A DNA stretch of 64,000 nucleotides from the NCBI GenBank assembly GCA_963812945.1, contig CAWEXD010000008.1, positions 2,356,001-2,420,000 of the forward strand. The letters are read 5' to 3'. The translations under genes and the position numbers were made by a program. The first letter of the stretch is position 1. Each line of letters opens with the position of its first letter. Shown here piece by piece: positions 17,826 to 26,876 of the stretch. The notes beneath the pieces are model-generated. The model did no database searches. It worked only from the letters and a program-made list of their open reading frames with translations, and was not told where the DNA came from. This stretch comes from DASRDR01 sp963812945 [NCBI: uncultured Candidatus Rokubacteria bacterium]. GTDB lineage: Bacteria > Methylomirabilota > Methylomirabilia > Rokubacteriales.

Positions 17826-18803
17826 TCAGCGCCAGTCGTCGAGGACGAAGTCCTCCTCGCGCTCGTAGTCGTCGTTCTTGCCGCGCTTCATGCGGAGCAT
17901 CAGCATGTCGACGTGGTAGCCGGACGCCAGCATGGTCTGGTAGGCCCGCCAGTAGCCCGTGTAGACGGGGGCGATGATGCGCTGGCAGGTCGCGTTGACC
18001 CCGTACTCCTCGCACGCCCCCAGGAGCTGAACGAAGTGCTCGGGCCGGCGCCGGGCGGGGTCGATGGCCAGGTACTTGACGTAGAGCGCCCCCTGCGGGG
18101 CCTCCGACACGCCGGGCGTGTGGCAGATGGCGAAACCCAGCACCTCGCTGCCCTTCTCGAGGATCAGCGTGTCGCCGAGGGCCAGGCCGTCGACGATCTC
18201 GATCTCCTTCGTGAGATCGAGCCCCCGGTAGATGCGCCCGGTCAGCGTCTTGAGTCGCCCGAGGAGCCCCTTCTTCTTCCCTTCCTCGTAGGTCGAGAAG
18301 CGCCGGATCTCCGGCATACCGCGCACCGGCTTCGCCGGCGGGGCTGGCTCGCGCCGCTCGAGCGACCGCGCGGTGATCGCGACGAGAGCCCGCGGCTTGA
18401 AGTCGAACTTCTGGTAGAGCACCAGGTGCTTGGGGCTGTAGGGGAACGTCACGACCCCCTGGAGGGTGACCCGATTCTCGTCGAAGAAGCCCTGCGCCGC
18501 GCGGACGAGCTGCTGCGCCACCTTCTGGTTCTGGTAGGGCGTGAGCACGGCCGCGGGACCGAAGAGCCCCAGCGTCCCCCAGCAGACGGCCACCGAGACG
18601 CCGACGATCTTGCCCTCGTTCTCCTCGGCGACGAAGCAGCCCCACGGCTCCATGAGCCAGCGGTGATGCACGTACTGCGCGCCGCCGAACACCTGCCGCG
18701 GCCGGGTGCCGAGCTGGCGCTCGAAGAAGTCGCCGAAGGCCGACTCCATGACCTCGCGCATGCGCGAGAGGTCGCCCTTCTTGACCCGCCGGACCTTGAT
18801 CAT
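17826..18803 (-). CDS. GNAT-fold acetyltransferase-like protein, two GNAT halves
   Basis: A 325-residue protein. The first half (about 1-155) has the GNAT fold pattern: MIKVRRVKKGDLSRM, WGCFVAEENEGKIVGV and LTPYQNQKVAQQLV, which replaces the usual Q/RxxGxG/A acetyl-CoA loop. The second half (about 165-325) resembles a second, degenerate GNAT domain with DTLILEKGSEVLGFAI. Arrangements of this kind are common among uncharacterised bacterial GNATs. The altered acetyl-CoA loop makes catalysis uncertain. It is upstream of the kinase operon by 77 bp and may share its transcript. Confidence 0.68.
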   Translation of the reverse strand: MIKVRRVKKGDLSRMREVMESAFGDFFERQLGTRPRQVFGGAQYVHHRWLMEPWGCFVAEENEGKIVGVSVAVCWGTLGLFGPAAVLTPYQNQKVAQQLVRAAQGFFDENRVTLQGVVTFPYSPKHLVLYQKFDFKPRALVAITARSLERREPAPPAKPVRGMPEIRRFSTYEEGKKKGLLGRLKTLTGRIYRGLDLTKEIEIVDGLALGDTLILEKGSEVLGFAICHTPGVSEAPQGALYVKYLAIDPARRRPEHFVQLLGACEEYGVNATCQRIIAPVYTGYWRAYQTMLASGYHVDMLMLRMKRGKNDDYEREEDFVLDDWR

Positions 18804-18836
18804 CGGTCTACGGCCATTCCGGCCCGCCGAGGCGGC

Positions 18837-19736
18837 TCATGCGCGCTTCCGGACCTCGACACCGGCCAGATCCTCGAGGACCGTCACGATGCCCGAGTGG
18901 TCGAGCCCGCCCCGCCCCCGCACGCGCGCCGCGCTGAACAGCTCCTGCACGACCGCCGTGGTCGGAAGCGGGACGCCCAGCGCCCGGGCGGCGTCCGCGA
19001 TGAGCCCCAGATCCTTGTAGTGGAGGTCGATCTTGAACCCCGGTTTGAACTCGTGCGCGATGTAGTTCGGGGTCTTCTGGTCGAGGCAGCGCGACCCGGC
19101 GAGGCCGCCGCCCAGCGCCTTGAGCGTCAGCTCGATGTCGAGCCCCGCCTTCGCCGCCAGCGTGAGCGCTTCGGCGAGCGCCGTCAGGTTCACGGCGACG
19201 ATGATCTGGTTGGCGAGCTTGGTGAAGCCGCCGGCCCCGAGCGGGCCCAGGTGCGTGATCGTCTTCCCCATCCCCTGGAACACGGGCAGGACCGTCTGGA
19301 ACACGTCGCTCTCGCCGCCGACCATGATCGAGAGAATGCCCTCGATTGCGCCCTTCTCGCCGCCCGACACCGGGGCGTCGAGCATCTTGACGCCCTTCGC
19401 CGCGAGCGCCGCTCCCACCTTCTGGGACACGATCGGCGAGATGGTCGACATGTCGGCGAGGATCTGGCCCGCGCGGACGCCCTCGACGAGGCCGCCTCGC
19501 CCGAGCGCCACCAGCTCGACGTCGGGGGAGTTCGGGAGCATGGTGATGATGACGTCACCCGCAGCCCGCGCGACCGCCGCCGGGGAGTCCGCCGTCTTGG
19601 CGCCCAGCCCCGCGAGCTCGTGCACGGCCGCCTGGCTCCGGTTGTGGACGACCAGCGCGTGGCCGGCCTTGAGGAGGTTCTTGGCCATGGGACGGCCCAT
19701 GATCCCTAGCCCGATGAACCCGATCGGTCCCTGCAT
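18837..19736 (-). CDS. Beta-hydroxyacid dehydrogenase (GarR / 3-hydroxyisobutyrate dehydrogenase family)
   Basis: A 299-residue NAD(P)-dependent oxidoreductase of the tartronate-semialdehyde reductase / 3-hydroxyisobutyrate dehydrogenase family. The N-terminal Rossmann motif is GFIGLGIMGRPMAKNL (residues 6-21). The substrate loop is DAPVSGGEKGA near 121-131 and the catalytic Lys is in GFTKLANQ near 168-175. The length is normal for the family. It precedes the GNAT gene on the same strand by 33 bp. Glyoxylate or valine catabolism are the usual contexts, but neither pathway is nearby. Confidence 0.87.
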   Translation of the reverse strand: MQGPIGFIGLGIMGRPMAKNLLKAGHALVVHNRSQAAVHELAGLGAKTADSPAAVARAAGDVIITMLPNSPDVELVALGRGGLVEGVRAGQILADMSTISPIVSQKVGAALAAKGVKMLDAPVSGGEKGAIEGILSIMVGGESDVFQTVLPVFQGMGKTITHLGPLGAGGFTKLANQIIVAVNLTALAEALTLAAKAGLDIELTLKALGGGLAGSRCLDQKTPNYIAHEFKPGFKIDLHYKDLGLIADAARALGVPLPTTAVVQELFSAARVRGRGGLDHSGIVTVLEDLAGVEVRKRA

Positions 19737-19916
19737 ACGTCCGTCCTCCCGTGGCTCCCGGTCACTCGCGGGGAATGTCGAGGCAGGCCTCCCACGCCCG
19801 CGCCAGGACGTGGACCGGCTCGATTATAGGGAGGGCGGGAGACCCGTCAAGTAGCCGGTCCGCTCGGCGGGCCGGATGCTGCCTCCGGCGAGCGATCCGG
19901 CGGAAGTTGGGCTAGT

Positions 19917-20546
19917 GTGGGCGTCGTGCGGCTCCTGGCCGATCACATTCTCCCCTGGCGGCCCGATCGGCTCGTGGTCGACCCCTGGACCGTGATGCGG
20001 CTCGCCCGGTACAAGCGCCGGGACGCGGCGCCGGCGCCGGTCTGGGACGCGACGCGGGCGATGGCCACCCGCGCCGGCGAGCTCGCGACGCCCGCCGCCT
20101 GGCTCCGGCTGGTCCGCGTCGGGGCGGTCAGCGACACCCGGGTGACTCTGGCCGAGGGCCCGTCTTTCTCCGGCCAGGCTGTCGCGCGGCACCTGGCCGG
20201 CGCCCCCCGGGCGGTGGCGTTCATACTCACCCTGGGCCCGGCGCTGGAGGCCGAGGTCGTCGCCCTCGGGGAGCGTCAGGAGCTCCTCGAGGCGTACCTC
20301 CTCGACCTCGCAGGCTGGGCGGGGCTCGAGGTGGCCGTGCGCGCGCTCCGGCGGGACCTGGTGGCGGCGCTGCCCGAGGCCCGCGTGTCCCACCGTCTGG
20401 GCCCCGGCCACCGCGACTGGCCGCTCGAGGAGCAGCGCGCGCTCGTGGGGCTGCTCGAGGGCGGGGCCACGCCCGTCCGCCTGTCCGAGCACGGGGTGCT
20501 CGTCCCCTTCAAGTCGATCAGCGGCATCTTCGGGGTCAGGCCCTGA
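19917..20546 (+). CDS. Stand-alone MetH activation-domain-like protein
   Basis: A 209-residue protein. Its C-terminal half resembles the SAM-binding activation domain of cobalamin-dependent methionine synthase: LGPGHRDWPLEEQ near 160-172 and LVPFKSISGIFG near 194-205 correspond to the GYGDWPL..Q and P.KS.SG conserved stretches. Catalytic MetH modules are absent. Stand-alone relatives usually accompany methyltransferases or corrinoid proteins, or reactivate them, but none lie nearby. The start could be GTG 19917 or GTG 19926. The last codons (GVRP, stop) fall within a degenerate copy of the dispersed inverted-repeat element, so the C-terminus may have been rewritten by it. Confidence 0.6.
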   Translation: MGVVRLLADHILPWRPDRLVVDPWTVMRLARYKRRDAAPAPVWDATRAMATRAGELATPAAWLRLVRVGAVSDTRVTLAEGPSFSGQAVARHLAGAPRAVAFILTLGPALEAEVVALGERQELLEAYLLDLAGWAGLEVAVRALRRDLVAALPEARVSHRLGPGHRDWPLEEQRALVGLLEGGATPVRLSEHGVLVPFKSISGIFGVRP

Positions 20547-20565
20547 CTTTGACTTCGAACGGTTC
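20532..20565 (+). repeat. Degenerate left end of the dispersed inverted-repeat element
   Basis: GGGGTCAG, six extra bases (gccctg), then ACTTTGACTTCG reproduce the left end of the element at 20589 with an insertion. The 15-mer CATCTTCGGGGTCAG occurs at 20525-20539 and again at 20582-20596, a direct repeat 57 bp apart. This suggests a partial tandem duplication of the element's left junction. The stop codon of the preceding + strand gene (20544-20546) lies inside it. Confidence 0.6.
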
Positions 20566-20588
20566 GGCCTGCCTCCCGCAACATCTTC

Positions 20589-20682
20589 GGGGTCAGACTT
20601 TGACATAGGGACAATTCGCGTCGCGCGCGTCGCGTACCAGGGCCATTCCCCCGGAACTGTCCCGAAGTCAAAGTCTGACCCC
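20589..20682. repeat. Dispersed inverted-repeat element, copy 1 (94 bp)
   Basis: A perfect 16-bp terminal inverted repeat: GGGGTCAGACTTTGAC at 20589-20604 and its complement at 20667-20682. Weaker pairing continues inward (GGGACAATTC against GGGACAGTTC). The right end abuts the TAG stop (20683-20685) of the minus-strand anti-sigma gene. Related copies are at 47176 and 54463. The element resembles REPIN or MITE-type sequences moved by REP-associated tyrosine transposases; no transposase is in the window. Confidence 0.85.
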
Positions 20683-21468
20683 CTACAGGACCTTGCCGTG
20701 GAGGTGCATCGGCCCGGTCGGCTTGGGGACCCCGCCGGCAGGCTCGAGCGTGACCGCGAAGGCGTCGAAGGTGTGGTCCGGAGGGAGCGGCGGGAGGCGG
20801 AGGAGCGCCCGTCCCGCGGCATCCACCGTGAACACGCCAGCGGGGACGGGCTGGGCGCCGGCGAGCGCCCAGAGCTCGTAGGCCTTTCCTTCGGGCGCGG
20901 CCGGCAGCCCGCGCGCGAGAAGGAGGCCCTGCCGGGTCGCCGGGTTCCAGAGGAGCCACGCGCTGGCCTCCGGCGTCGGCTTGAGTCCGGCCAGGCTCAC
21001 GTAGCGCACGCTCGGGTCCGACAGGAACCGAACGACCTGCTCGCGCTCGGCGAGCTCGCCATGGAGCGCGGCGACCCGCCCCTCGAGAGCCCGGATCTCC
21101 TCCCGTGTCCTCGACAGCTCGGCGTTGACGACGACCAGGAGGGCGGCCGCCGCCGCCAGCCCCGCCCAGCCCGCCCACCAGAGGACGCGGCCACGGCGAC
21201 GCTCCGGCCGGAGAAGGACGGGGGCGCCCACGGCGGGCCGCTCCGCCGCGACACGCTCGAGGACGCGCGCCCGGAGAGCGGGCGGCGGCGGGACCTGGGG
21301 CAGCGCGCGCGGCATGACCGCGAGCGCCTCGCGGGTCTCGCGAAGCCGCTCCGCGCAGGTTGCGCAGCCCGAGGCGAGGTGGGCCTCGAACTCCGCCAGC
21401 TCCGCGCCGTCGAGTGCGCCGAGCGCGTAGACGTCGGCCGCCTGCTCGAGCCTCGGGTCGTGGTTCAC
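20683..21468 (-). CDS. RskA-like membrane anti-sigma factor
   Basis: A 261-residue anti-sigma factor for the ECF sigma encoded just upstream. The N-terminal sigma-binding domain carries a zinc-finger-like HLASGCATC (His30, Cys35, Cys38; one residue longer than the common HX3CX2C). A Pro-rich linker, one TM helix (about 95-115), a short coiled coil (about 118-145) and an extracytoplasmic RskA C-terminal domain (about 155-261, with WLLWNP, YELWAL and FAVTLEP) follow. GTG 21468 overlaps the sigma stop (GTGA). The membrane anchor implies release of the sigma factor by an envelope signal, probably by regulated proteolysis as in the family. Confidence 0.9.
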   Translation of the reverse strand: MNHDPRLEQAADVYALGALDGAELAEFEAHLASGCATCAERLRETREALAVMPRALPQVPPPPALRARVLERVAAERPAVGAPVLLRPERRRGRVLWWAGWAGLAAAAALLVVVNAELSRTREEIRALEGRVAALHGELAEREQVVRFLSDPSVRYVSLAGLKPTPEASAWLLWNPATRQGLLLARGLPAAPEGKAYELWALAGAQPVPAGVFTVDAAGRALLRLPPLPPDHTFDAFAVTLEPAGGVPKPTGPMHLHGKVL

Positions 21469-22034
21469 CGGGCTCCCCTCCCCGTTGCCAGCGCGCCCCG
21501 GAGACGCTCGAGTCCGCTGCGCATGCGTGTCTTCACGGTCCCGAGCGGCTCGCCCAGGCGCGCGGCGATCTCGCTCTGCGTGAGCCCGTCGAAGTACGCG
21601 AGCTCGAGGACACTCCGCTGCGCCGCCGGGAGGTCCGCGAGCGCCCCCCCCAGGGTCGCGCGCGCCTCCGCCGGTCCTGCCGCGCTCTCCTGCACAGCCG
21701 GCTCAGGCAGCCGATCCGGATTGTCCGCCGGTCGCACCATCTCATCGCGTCTACGTCTAGAACGAAGTTTGTCGATGCCACGGCTCCGCGTCATCGTGAT
21801 GAGCCACGCCTCCGGCGTGCCCCGGTCGGTGCTGTAGCTCTCGGCCTGCCGCCAGACCTGGAGGAACACGTCCTGCACGACCTCCTCCGCCTCGCCGCGC
21901 TCGCGGAGGATCCTCAGCGCGAACGTGTGCACGAGGGCGGCGTGGAGATCGTAGAAGCGGGCGAAGGCGTCGCGGTCGCCTCGCGCTACGTCCCTGAGGA
22001 GCCGGACCGAGGCGTCCGGCGCGCCCGTCCCCAT
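21465..22034 (-). CDS. ECF RNA polymerase sigma factor (SigK/ECF19-like)
   Basis: A 189-residue extracytoplasmic-function sigma factor. Sigma region 2 (about 22-90) has FYDLHAALVHTFALRIL and EEVVQDVFLQVWR. Region 4 (about 128-180) has RSVLELAYFDGLTQSEIAARLGEPLGTVKTRM, the helix-turn-helix recognising the -35. It is co-translated with its RskA-type anti-sigma. The gene is divergent from the DUF4331 operon across a 248-bp gap. It is therefore likely to autoregulate and to drive that operon, by analogy with SigK-RskA pairs. The promoter motif was not identified with confidence. Confidence 0.92.
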   Translation of the reverse strand: MGTGAPDASVRLLRDVARGDRDAFARFYDLHAALVHTFALRILRERGEAEEVVQDVFLQVWRQAESYSTDRGTPEAWLITMTRSRGIDKLRSRRRRDEMVRPADNPDRLPEPAVQESAAGPAEARATLGGALADLPAAQRSVLELAYFDGLTQSEIAARLGEPLGTVKTRMRSGLERLRGALATGRGAR

Positions 22035-22282
22035 GCTGAGTGGTGTAGCAGAGGGACTCGGCCTCCGGCAAGTGCGAAACCGTCAGCCCCCGCGAAGCGC
22101 CGCAGAAACGCCGAACTCGGCAATCCGCTCGGGCTTGGTCACCCGTAGAAAAGGCGGAGCTTTGCCCGCGTCGCACCGACCCGATCCGCCCCGCCACGGC
22201 TCCCGCCCGACAGATCCGCAGTCTCCGCCCCGGCCGTAGTGACGGCGAGGCAAGGCCTCGCATCTCACTCCGGGAGGTCACC
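22035..22282. other. Divergent intergenic region between sigma factor and DUF4331 gene
   Basis: A 248-bp non-coding gap that should hold promoters for both directions. Towards the sigma gene, TTGCCG and TACACC (18-bp spacing) end close to the ATG at 22034 as a weak sigma-70-like pair. Towards DUF4331, the leader has a 7-bp hairpin (GCGAGGC 22245-22251, GCCTCGC 22255-22261, loop AAG) just before the GGGAGG ribosome site at 22272-22277. No convincing ECF-type promoter could be read by eye. Confidence 0.4.
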
Positions 22283-23785
22283 ATGGAACGTGTTAGGCAT
22301 CGCTCCCCCACCCACGCTCTCGCCGGTCTCATGATTCTCCTCCAGCTGCTGGCCGTCGTCGGCTCCGCCGGCGCGGCCAGCCACCGGGAGGCGCCGCTGA
22401 TCGCACTCGATCCGGCGGCCGACATCACCGACGTGTACTTCTTCCGCAGCTGGACGGACCCGTCCAAGGTCGTCCTCGTCATGAACGTGATCCCCGGGCA
22501 GGAGCCGAGCTCCGGCCCCAACTACTTCAACTTCGACGACCAGGTGCGCTACGCGTTCCACCTCGACACCAACCGCAACGGGACGGCGGAGAACGTCGTC
22601 TACGAGATCCGCTTCAAGACGCGGATCCAGGGGGTGGTGAAGCAGCTGCAGCTGCCGGTGGGGTACGCGGCGGTGCCGCCGATCACGGCCCTGTCCGGGC
22701 CCAACGCGGCCGGCATCGGCATCCGCCAGACCTACACCGTGACCGAGATCCGGAACGGCCGCCGGCGCGAGCTGGGCACGCAGCCGGAAATGGTCGCGGT
22801 GCCCTCGAACATCGGCCCCTTGACTACGCCGAACTACGAGGCGCTGGCCGCGCAGGGCATCTACCCCTTGTTGAACGGCGGGCGCGTCTTCGCCGGGCAG
22901 CGGGACGAGACCTTCTACATCGACCTCGGCGCGACGTTCGACACGGTCAATCTCCGGCGGACTCCGCCGATCCTCAACGCCAACGAGGACGCGGACGACA
23001 CCGCCAACCCGTTCGGCGTCGACACGTTCTCCGGGTTCAACGTGAACACGATCGCCCTCGAGATCCCGATCGAGGAGCTCACCGGCAACCCGAGCGCCGT
23101 GCTCGGGCTCTACGCCTCGACGAGCCGCTCGAAGAACCTCCACCGGAAGGACGACGGCACGTCGTTCGGCTCGGGGGGCTGGGTGCAGGTTGCGCGCATG
23201 GGGAACCCGCTCGTCAACGAGCTCATCATCCCCACGGACCGGAAGGACCGGTGGAACGCGACCGACCCCAAGGACGAGGCGCAGTTCGTCAACTTCTACC
23301 TGAACCCGAGCCTGGCCGCCGTCCTGAACCTTCGGTTCAACACCGCGTTCCCGACCGCGGGGCGCACCGACCTGGTCGCCACGCTCCTCCAGTACGACGG
23401 CGACGGCACCTGCGGGAAGAACGACCGGTGCTCGGAGCTCCTGCGGCTGGACATCAGCGTCGCCCCGACGGCGCCCGTCGATCAGAAACGGCTGGGCGTC
23501 CTCGCGGGGGACAACGCCGGCTTTCCGAACGGGCGGCGGCCGAACGACGACGTGACCGACATCGCCCTCCGGGTGGTTGGTGGGATCCTCGTCGCCGACG
23601 ACCCGACTGCCTTCCCCCGGCTCGGCGACGGCGTGAACTTCAACGTCGGCGCCGAGGGCTCGTTCCTGACCGCGAACGGCATCTACGGGCAGTTCCCGTT
23701 CCTGCCGACGCCCCACGGCGGGCGGAGCCCGCTCCACATGGATTGCGGCGAGCAGGCGCTCTATCCGGCCGTGAACCCCTGCTGA
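22283..23785 (+). CDS. Exported DUF4331 family protein
   Basis: A 500-residue protein with a Sec signal peptide (about 1-32, cleavage near GAA/SHREAP). The mature start SHREAPLIALDPAADITDVY is the DUF4331 hallmark. Later landmarks are FNFDDQVRYAFHLDTNRNG, DLGATFD and NVNTIALEIP. Cys residues near the C-terminus (GTCGKNDRC, MDCGE) may form disulfides. The function of DUF4331 is not established; members are often encoded beside ECF sigma factors and TPR proteins. The ATG is 6 bases after GGGAGG. It is the first gene of a five-gene + strand run with TPR, NicO, NiCoT-like and repeat lipoprotein genes. Confidence 0.88.
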   Translation: MERVRHRSPTHALAGLMILLQLLAVVGSAGAASHREAPLIALDPAADITDVYFFRSWTDPSKVVLVMNVIPGQEPSSGPNYFNFDDQVRYAFHLDTNRNGTAENVVYEIRFKTRIQGVVKQLQLPVGYAAVPPITALSGPNAAGIGIRQTYTVTEIRNGRRRELGTQPEMVAVPSNIGPLTTPNYEALAAQGIYPLLNGGRVFAGQRDETFYIDLGATFDTVNLRRTPPILNANEDADDTANPFGVDTFSGFNVNTIALEIPIEELTGNPSAVLGLYASTSRSKNLHRKDDGTSFGSGGWVQVARMGNPLVNELIIPTDRKDRWNATDPKDEAQFVNFYLNPSLAAVLNLRFNTAFPTAGRTDLVATLLQYDGDGTCGKNDRCSELLRLDISVAPTAPVDQKRLGVLAGDNAGFPNGRRPNDDVTDIALRVVGGILVADDPTAFPRLGDGVNFNVGAEGSFLTANGIYGQFPFLPTPHGGRSPLHMDCGEQALYPAVNPC

Positions 23786-23801
23786 GTCTCATTCCCTGAC
23801 A

Positions 23802-23837
23802 CCGGCGCCGGCGGGGCCTGTACCTCGCCGGCGTCGG
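23802..23837 (+). terminator. Hairpin after DUF4331 gene
   Basis: CCGGCGCCGGCG (23802-23813) pairs with CGCCGGCGTCGG (23826-23837) with one mismatch, 17 bases after the stop. No T-run follows. It could attenuate read-through into the TPR gene or stabilise the DUF4331 mRNA end. Confidence 0.45.
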
Positions 23838-23852
23838 CACGGAGCGACGTGC

Positions 23853-25193
23853 ATGGATACCGTGACGGCTCGATCGAGGCGCTGCACTCGGGCGATCGCG
23901 CTCGTGGTCGCGATCCTCAGCCTTGGGGGCCTTGGCAGCCTCGGGGCCGGTCCCGCACGGGCGGACGACGGGAGCGCCGACCGCGCCATCGCCGCCTACC
24001 GGCGCGGGCTTCAGCGCCGCCCGACCGACCCGTGGACCCACTACCGGCTCGGCGACGCGTACGTGCAGAAGTTTCGCGCCACCGCCGACCCGAGCTGGCT
24101 CGCGCTCGCCGAGCGGGCGCTTCGGCAGTCGCTCGCGCTGGAGCCCGAGCAGGCGAGCGCGCGGCGCCATCTCGCGTACGTCCTCTACTCGCGCCACGAG
24201 TTCGACGACGCCGCCCGGGAAGCCGCGCGCGCGCTGGCGGTCGATCCCAAGGACAGCCACGCCTGGGGAGTCCTCGGGGACGCGCACCTCGAGGTCGGGC
24301 GCTACGTCGATGCGGAAGCCGCGTACCGCCAAATGCTCGAGGCGGGGGACGACCTCTACGCCCACTCGCGGAGCGCGGCCCTCAGGAGCCTGCGCGGGGA
24401 CGTGGCGGGCGCCATCCGGGCCCTCGAGTTGGCGCTCGCGCGCGGCCGGGCGGAGGGGCGGCCCGCCGAGGCCCTCGCCTGGGTCGAGTGGCAGCTCGGC
24501 CAGGAGCACTGGAGCTGGGGCGATCTCGACGCCGCCGAGCGCGCTTACCGCGCGAGCCTCACCACGATCCCGGGCTACCATCGGGCCCTCGCCGGGCTCG
24601 CCCAGGTGCTCTCGGCGCGGGGTCAGGGCTCCGAGGCCGTGCCGCTCCTCGAGCAGGCGATCGCCGTGGTCCCGCAGCTCGACTACGTGGTCGCCCTCGG
24701 CGACCTCCACGCGGCTCTCGGCCAGCCGGACGTCGCGGAGCGCCAGTACGCCTTGGCCGAGCACATCGGCCGGCTGAGCGCGCTCAACCAGGTCCTCTAC
24801 AACCGCGAGCTGGCCTGGTTCTACGCGGATCACGACCGGCGGCTCGACGAGGCGCTCCGGCTGGCGCGGCGGGAGCTCTGGACCCGGCAGGACGTCCATG
24901 CGCACGACCTCCTCGCGTGGACGCTCTACAAGGCAGGGCAGCCCGAGGCCGCGCGGGCCCCGATGGCCGAAGCCCTCCGGCTCGGAACCCGGGACGCCCG
25001 CCTCTTCTACCACGCGGGGATGATCGAGCGGGCGCTCGGGAACACGGAGGCCGCGGCGGCGTACCTCAGGCAGGCGCTCGCCACGAATCCTCGCTTCCAT
25101 CCACGTCACGCCGACGACGCGCGGCGCGCCCTCGAGGCGCTCGACGGCGCCGGGGCGTCTCGGTCGCGTCTCGAGGGCTCCGATGCGAGCTAG
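23853..25193 (+). CDS. Exported tetratricopeptide-repeat protein
   Basis: A 446-residue protein with an N-terminal hydrophobic signal (about 12-37, ending near ARADD). About nine TPR-like helix pairs follow; examples are [42 protein letters not shown] and [26 protein letters not shown]. It is most likely a periplasmic scaffold for protein-protein contacts. It lies between DUF4331 and the NicO transporter and overlaps the latter by 11 bp, so the three are coordinated. No catalytic domain is visible. Confidence 0.85.
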   Translation: MDTVTARSRRCTRAIALVVAILSLGGLGSLGAGPARADDGSADRAIAAYRRGLQRRPTDPWTHYRLGDAYVQKFRATADPSWLALAERALRQSLALEPEQASARRHLAYVLYSRHEFDDAAREAARALAVDPKDSHAWGVLGDAHLEVGRYVDAEAAYRQMLEAGDDLYAHSRSAALRSLRGDVAGAIRALELALARGRAEGRPAEALAWVEWQLGQEHWSWGDLDAAERAYRASLTTIPGYHRALAGLAQVLSARGQGSEAVPLLEQAIAVVPQLDYVVALGDLHAALGQPDVAERQYALAEHIGRLSALNQVLYNRELAWFYADHDRRLDEALRLARRELWTRQDVHAHDLLAWTLYKAGQPEAARAPMAEALRLGTRDARLFYHAGMIERALGNTEAAAAYLRQALATNPRFHPRHADDARRALEALDGAGASRSRLEGSDAS

Positions 25194-26838
25194 CCGGCTG
25201 GCCGGCCTCCTCGCGGTGCTCGTCCTGGTCGCGCCGGACTCGGCGAGCGCCCATCCAATGGGCAACTTCAGCATCAGCCACTACGCCGCGATTCGCGTCG
25301 AGCCCGACGGCGTGCGCCTCCGGTACGTCCTCGACCTCGCGGAGATCCCGGCGTTCCAGGCGCTCCAGGCCGAGGGGCTTTCGGCCGAGCCCGAGCATCC
25401 CGGCGTCCGGGCCTATCTCGCCCGCGCCGTGGAGGCCCTTGCGGACGGGCTCACCGTCGAGCTCGACGGCCGGCGGCTCCCGCTCCGGAGCGAGGGAGCC
25501 GAGCTCATCTTCCCGCCGGGCGCGGGCGGGCTGCCGACCCTCAAGCTCGGGGTGGTGTACCGCGCCGCGCTGCCCCGCGGCGACGGGCCGTCCACGGCGG
25601 TCCTCGGCTACCGGGACGGCAACTACCCGGAGCGGGCGGGCTGGAAGGAGATCGTCGCGACCGCCGCACCAGGCGTGACGCTCGTCGCCAGCACCGTGCC
25701 CGAGCACGATCGGAGCCGCGAGCTCAGCGACTACCCGACCGACCCGGCCGAGGTCCCGCCGCAGGCGCTCGAGGCCCAGGTCGTCTTCGCGCGCGCGACT
25801 GTCCCGACCCCGGTCGCCACCTTGGCGCCGCCGGCGAGGCGACCCGAGAACCCGGGACCGCCCGGATCCGAGGGTGCCGCACCGTCGCCTCCCGCCCGGA
25901 CGAGGCGCGCGAGCCCGCCCGCGGAGGGACCCGCGCTTGCCAATTCCCTCGAGACGGACAGCAGCACCGCGCCCGCCGCCCCGGAGACGCGTGGCCTCAG
26001 CGCGAACGTGCGGCGGACGCCGCGCGACGCGTTCACCGCCCTGATCGCCGGCGGATCGCTCGGGCCGGGCACGCTCCTGTTCGCGCTCGCGGTGGCGGCC
26101 AGCCTGGGCGCCCTCCACGCGCTCGAGCCCGGTCACGGCAAGACCGTCGTCGCCGCGTACCTGGTGGGGTCGAGGGGGACGGCCGGCCACGCGCTCCTCC
26201 TCGGGCTCGTGGTGACCGCGTCCCACACGGTGGGGGTGTACCTCCTGGGTGCGGTCACGCTCTACGCCTCGCGTCACGTCGTGCCGGAGCGCCTGTATCC
26301 GTGGCTCGGCGCCCTCTCGGGGGTCCTCATCGTCTGCTTGGGCGCGAGCCTCCTGTACCGGCGTCTCGCCGGCTCCCTGAAGGCCACGAGCGGCCATGCG
26401 CTCGACCACAGCCACGAGCATGGGGCGCTCGCCCAGTCCGAGCACGAGGCGGCGCACGCTCACGGGCTCGAGCACGACCACGGCCACGGTCACCATCACC
26501 ACCACGTCCCCGACGGACCGGTCTCGCTCCGGGCCCTCGTCGCTCTCGGCGTGTCGGGAGGCATCGTGCCCTGCCCCGCGGCCCTGGTGGTGCTCCTAAG
26601 CGCCGTCGCGATGGGCCGGATCGGCCTGGGCCTCCTTCTGATCGTGGCCTTCAGCGTGGGACTCGCCGCCGTCCTGATCGCGATCGGCCTCCTCGTCGTC
26701 TACGCCCGGCGGCTGGCGGCACGCTTTGGCCGCGCCGGGGTGGAGGGCCCACTGGTGCGGCGCTGGCTCCCCCTCACCTCCGCGGCGGTGATCACCCTGT
26801 CGGGCGTCGTGATCACCGTCCAGGCGCTCGGCGGCTGA
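25183..26838 (+). CDS. NicO-family nickel/cobalt transporter with periplasmic N-domain
   Basis: A 551-residue protein. A signal-like helix (about 5-22) is followed by [11 protein letters not shown] and a soluble domain (about 23-235), a Pro-rich linker, and a polytopic NicO/RcnA-type domain from about 285. Signature stretches are [12 protein letters not shown] (about 307-318) and [14 protein letters not shown] (about 456-469). A His/Asp/Glu-rich cytoplasmic loop (about 404-443) is a plausible metal-sensing or metal-delivery segment. NicO proteins export or import Ni2+/Co2+; direction cannot be decided here. The start ATG overlaps the TPR gene. Confidence 0.85.
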   Translation: MRASRLAGLLAVLVLVAPDSASAHPMGNFSISHYAAIRVEPDGVRLRYVLDLAEIPAFQALQAEGLSAEPEHPGVRAYLARAVEALADGLTVELDGRRLPLRSEGAELIFPPGAGGLPTLKLGVVYRAALPRGDGPSTAVLGYRDGNYPERAGWKEIVATAAPGVTLVASTVPEHDRSRELSDYPTDPAEVPPQALEAQVVFARATVPTPVATLAPPARRPENPGPPGSEGAAPSPPARTRRASPPAEGPALANSLETDSSTAPAAPETRGLSANVRRTPRDAFTALIAGGSLGPGTLLFALAVAASLGALHALEPGHGKTVVAAYLVGSRGTAGHALLLGLVVTASHTVGVYLLGAVTLYASRHVVPERLYPWLGALSGVLIVCLGASLLYRRLAGSLKATSGHALDHSHEHGALAQSEHEAAHAHGLEHDHGHGHHHHHVPDGPVSLRALVALGVSGGIVPCPAALVVLLSAVAMGRIGLGLLLIVAFSVGLAAVLIAIGLLVVYARRLAARFGRAGVEGPLVRRWLPLTSAAVITLSGVVITVQALGG

Positions 26839-26876
26839 CGCTCCCGTCCGCAACTCCGGCTGAAGGAGGATTCTCC

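Noticed and set aside
26396-26520. His-codon-rich stretch as a possible repeat array or CRISPR
   Set aside because: It encodes the His-rich loop of NicO; there are no regular spacers or repeats.
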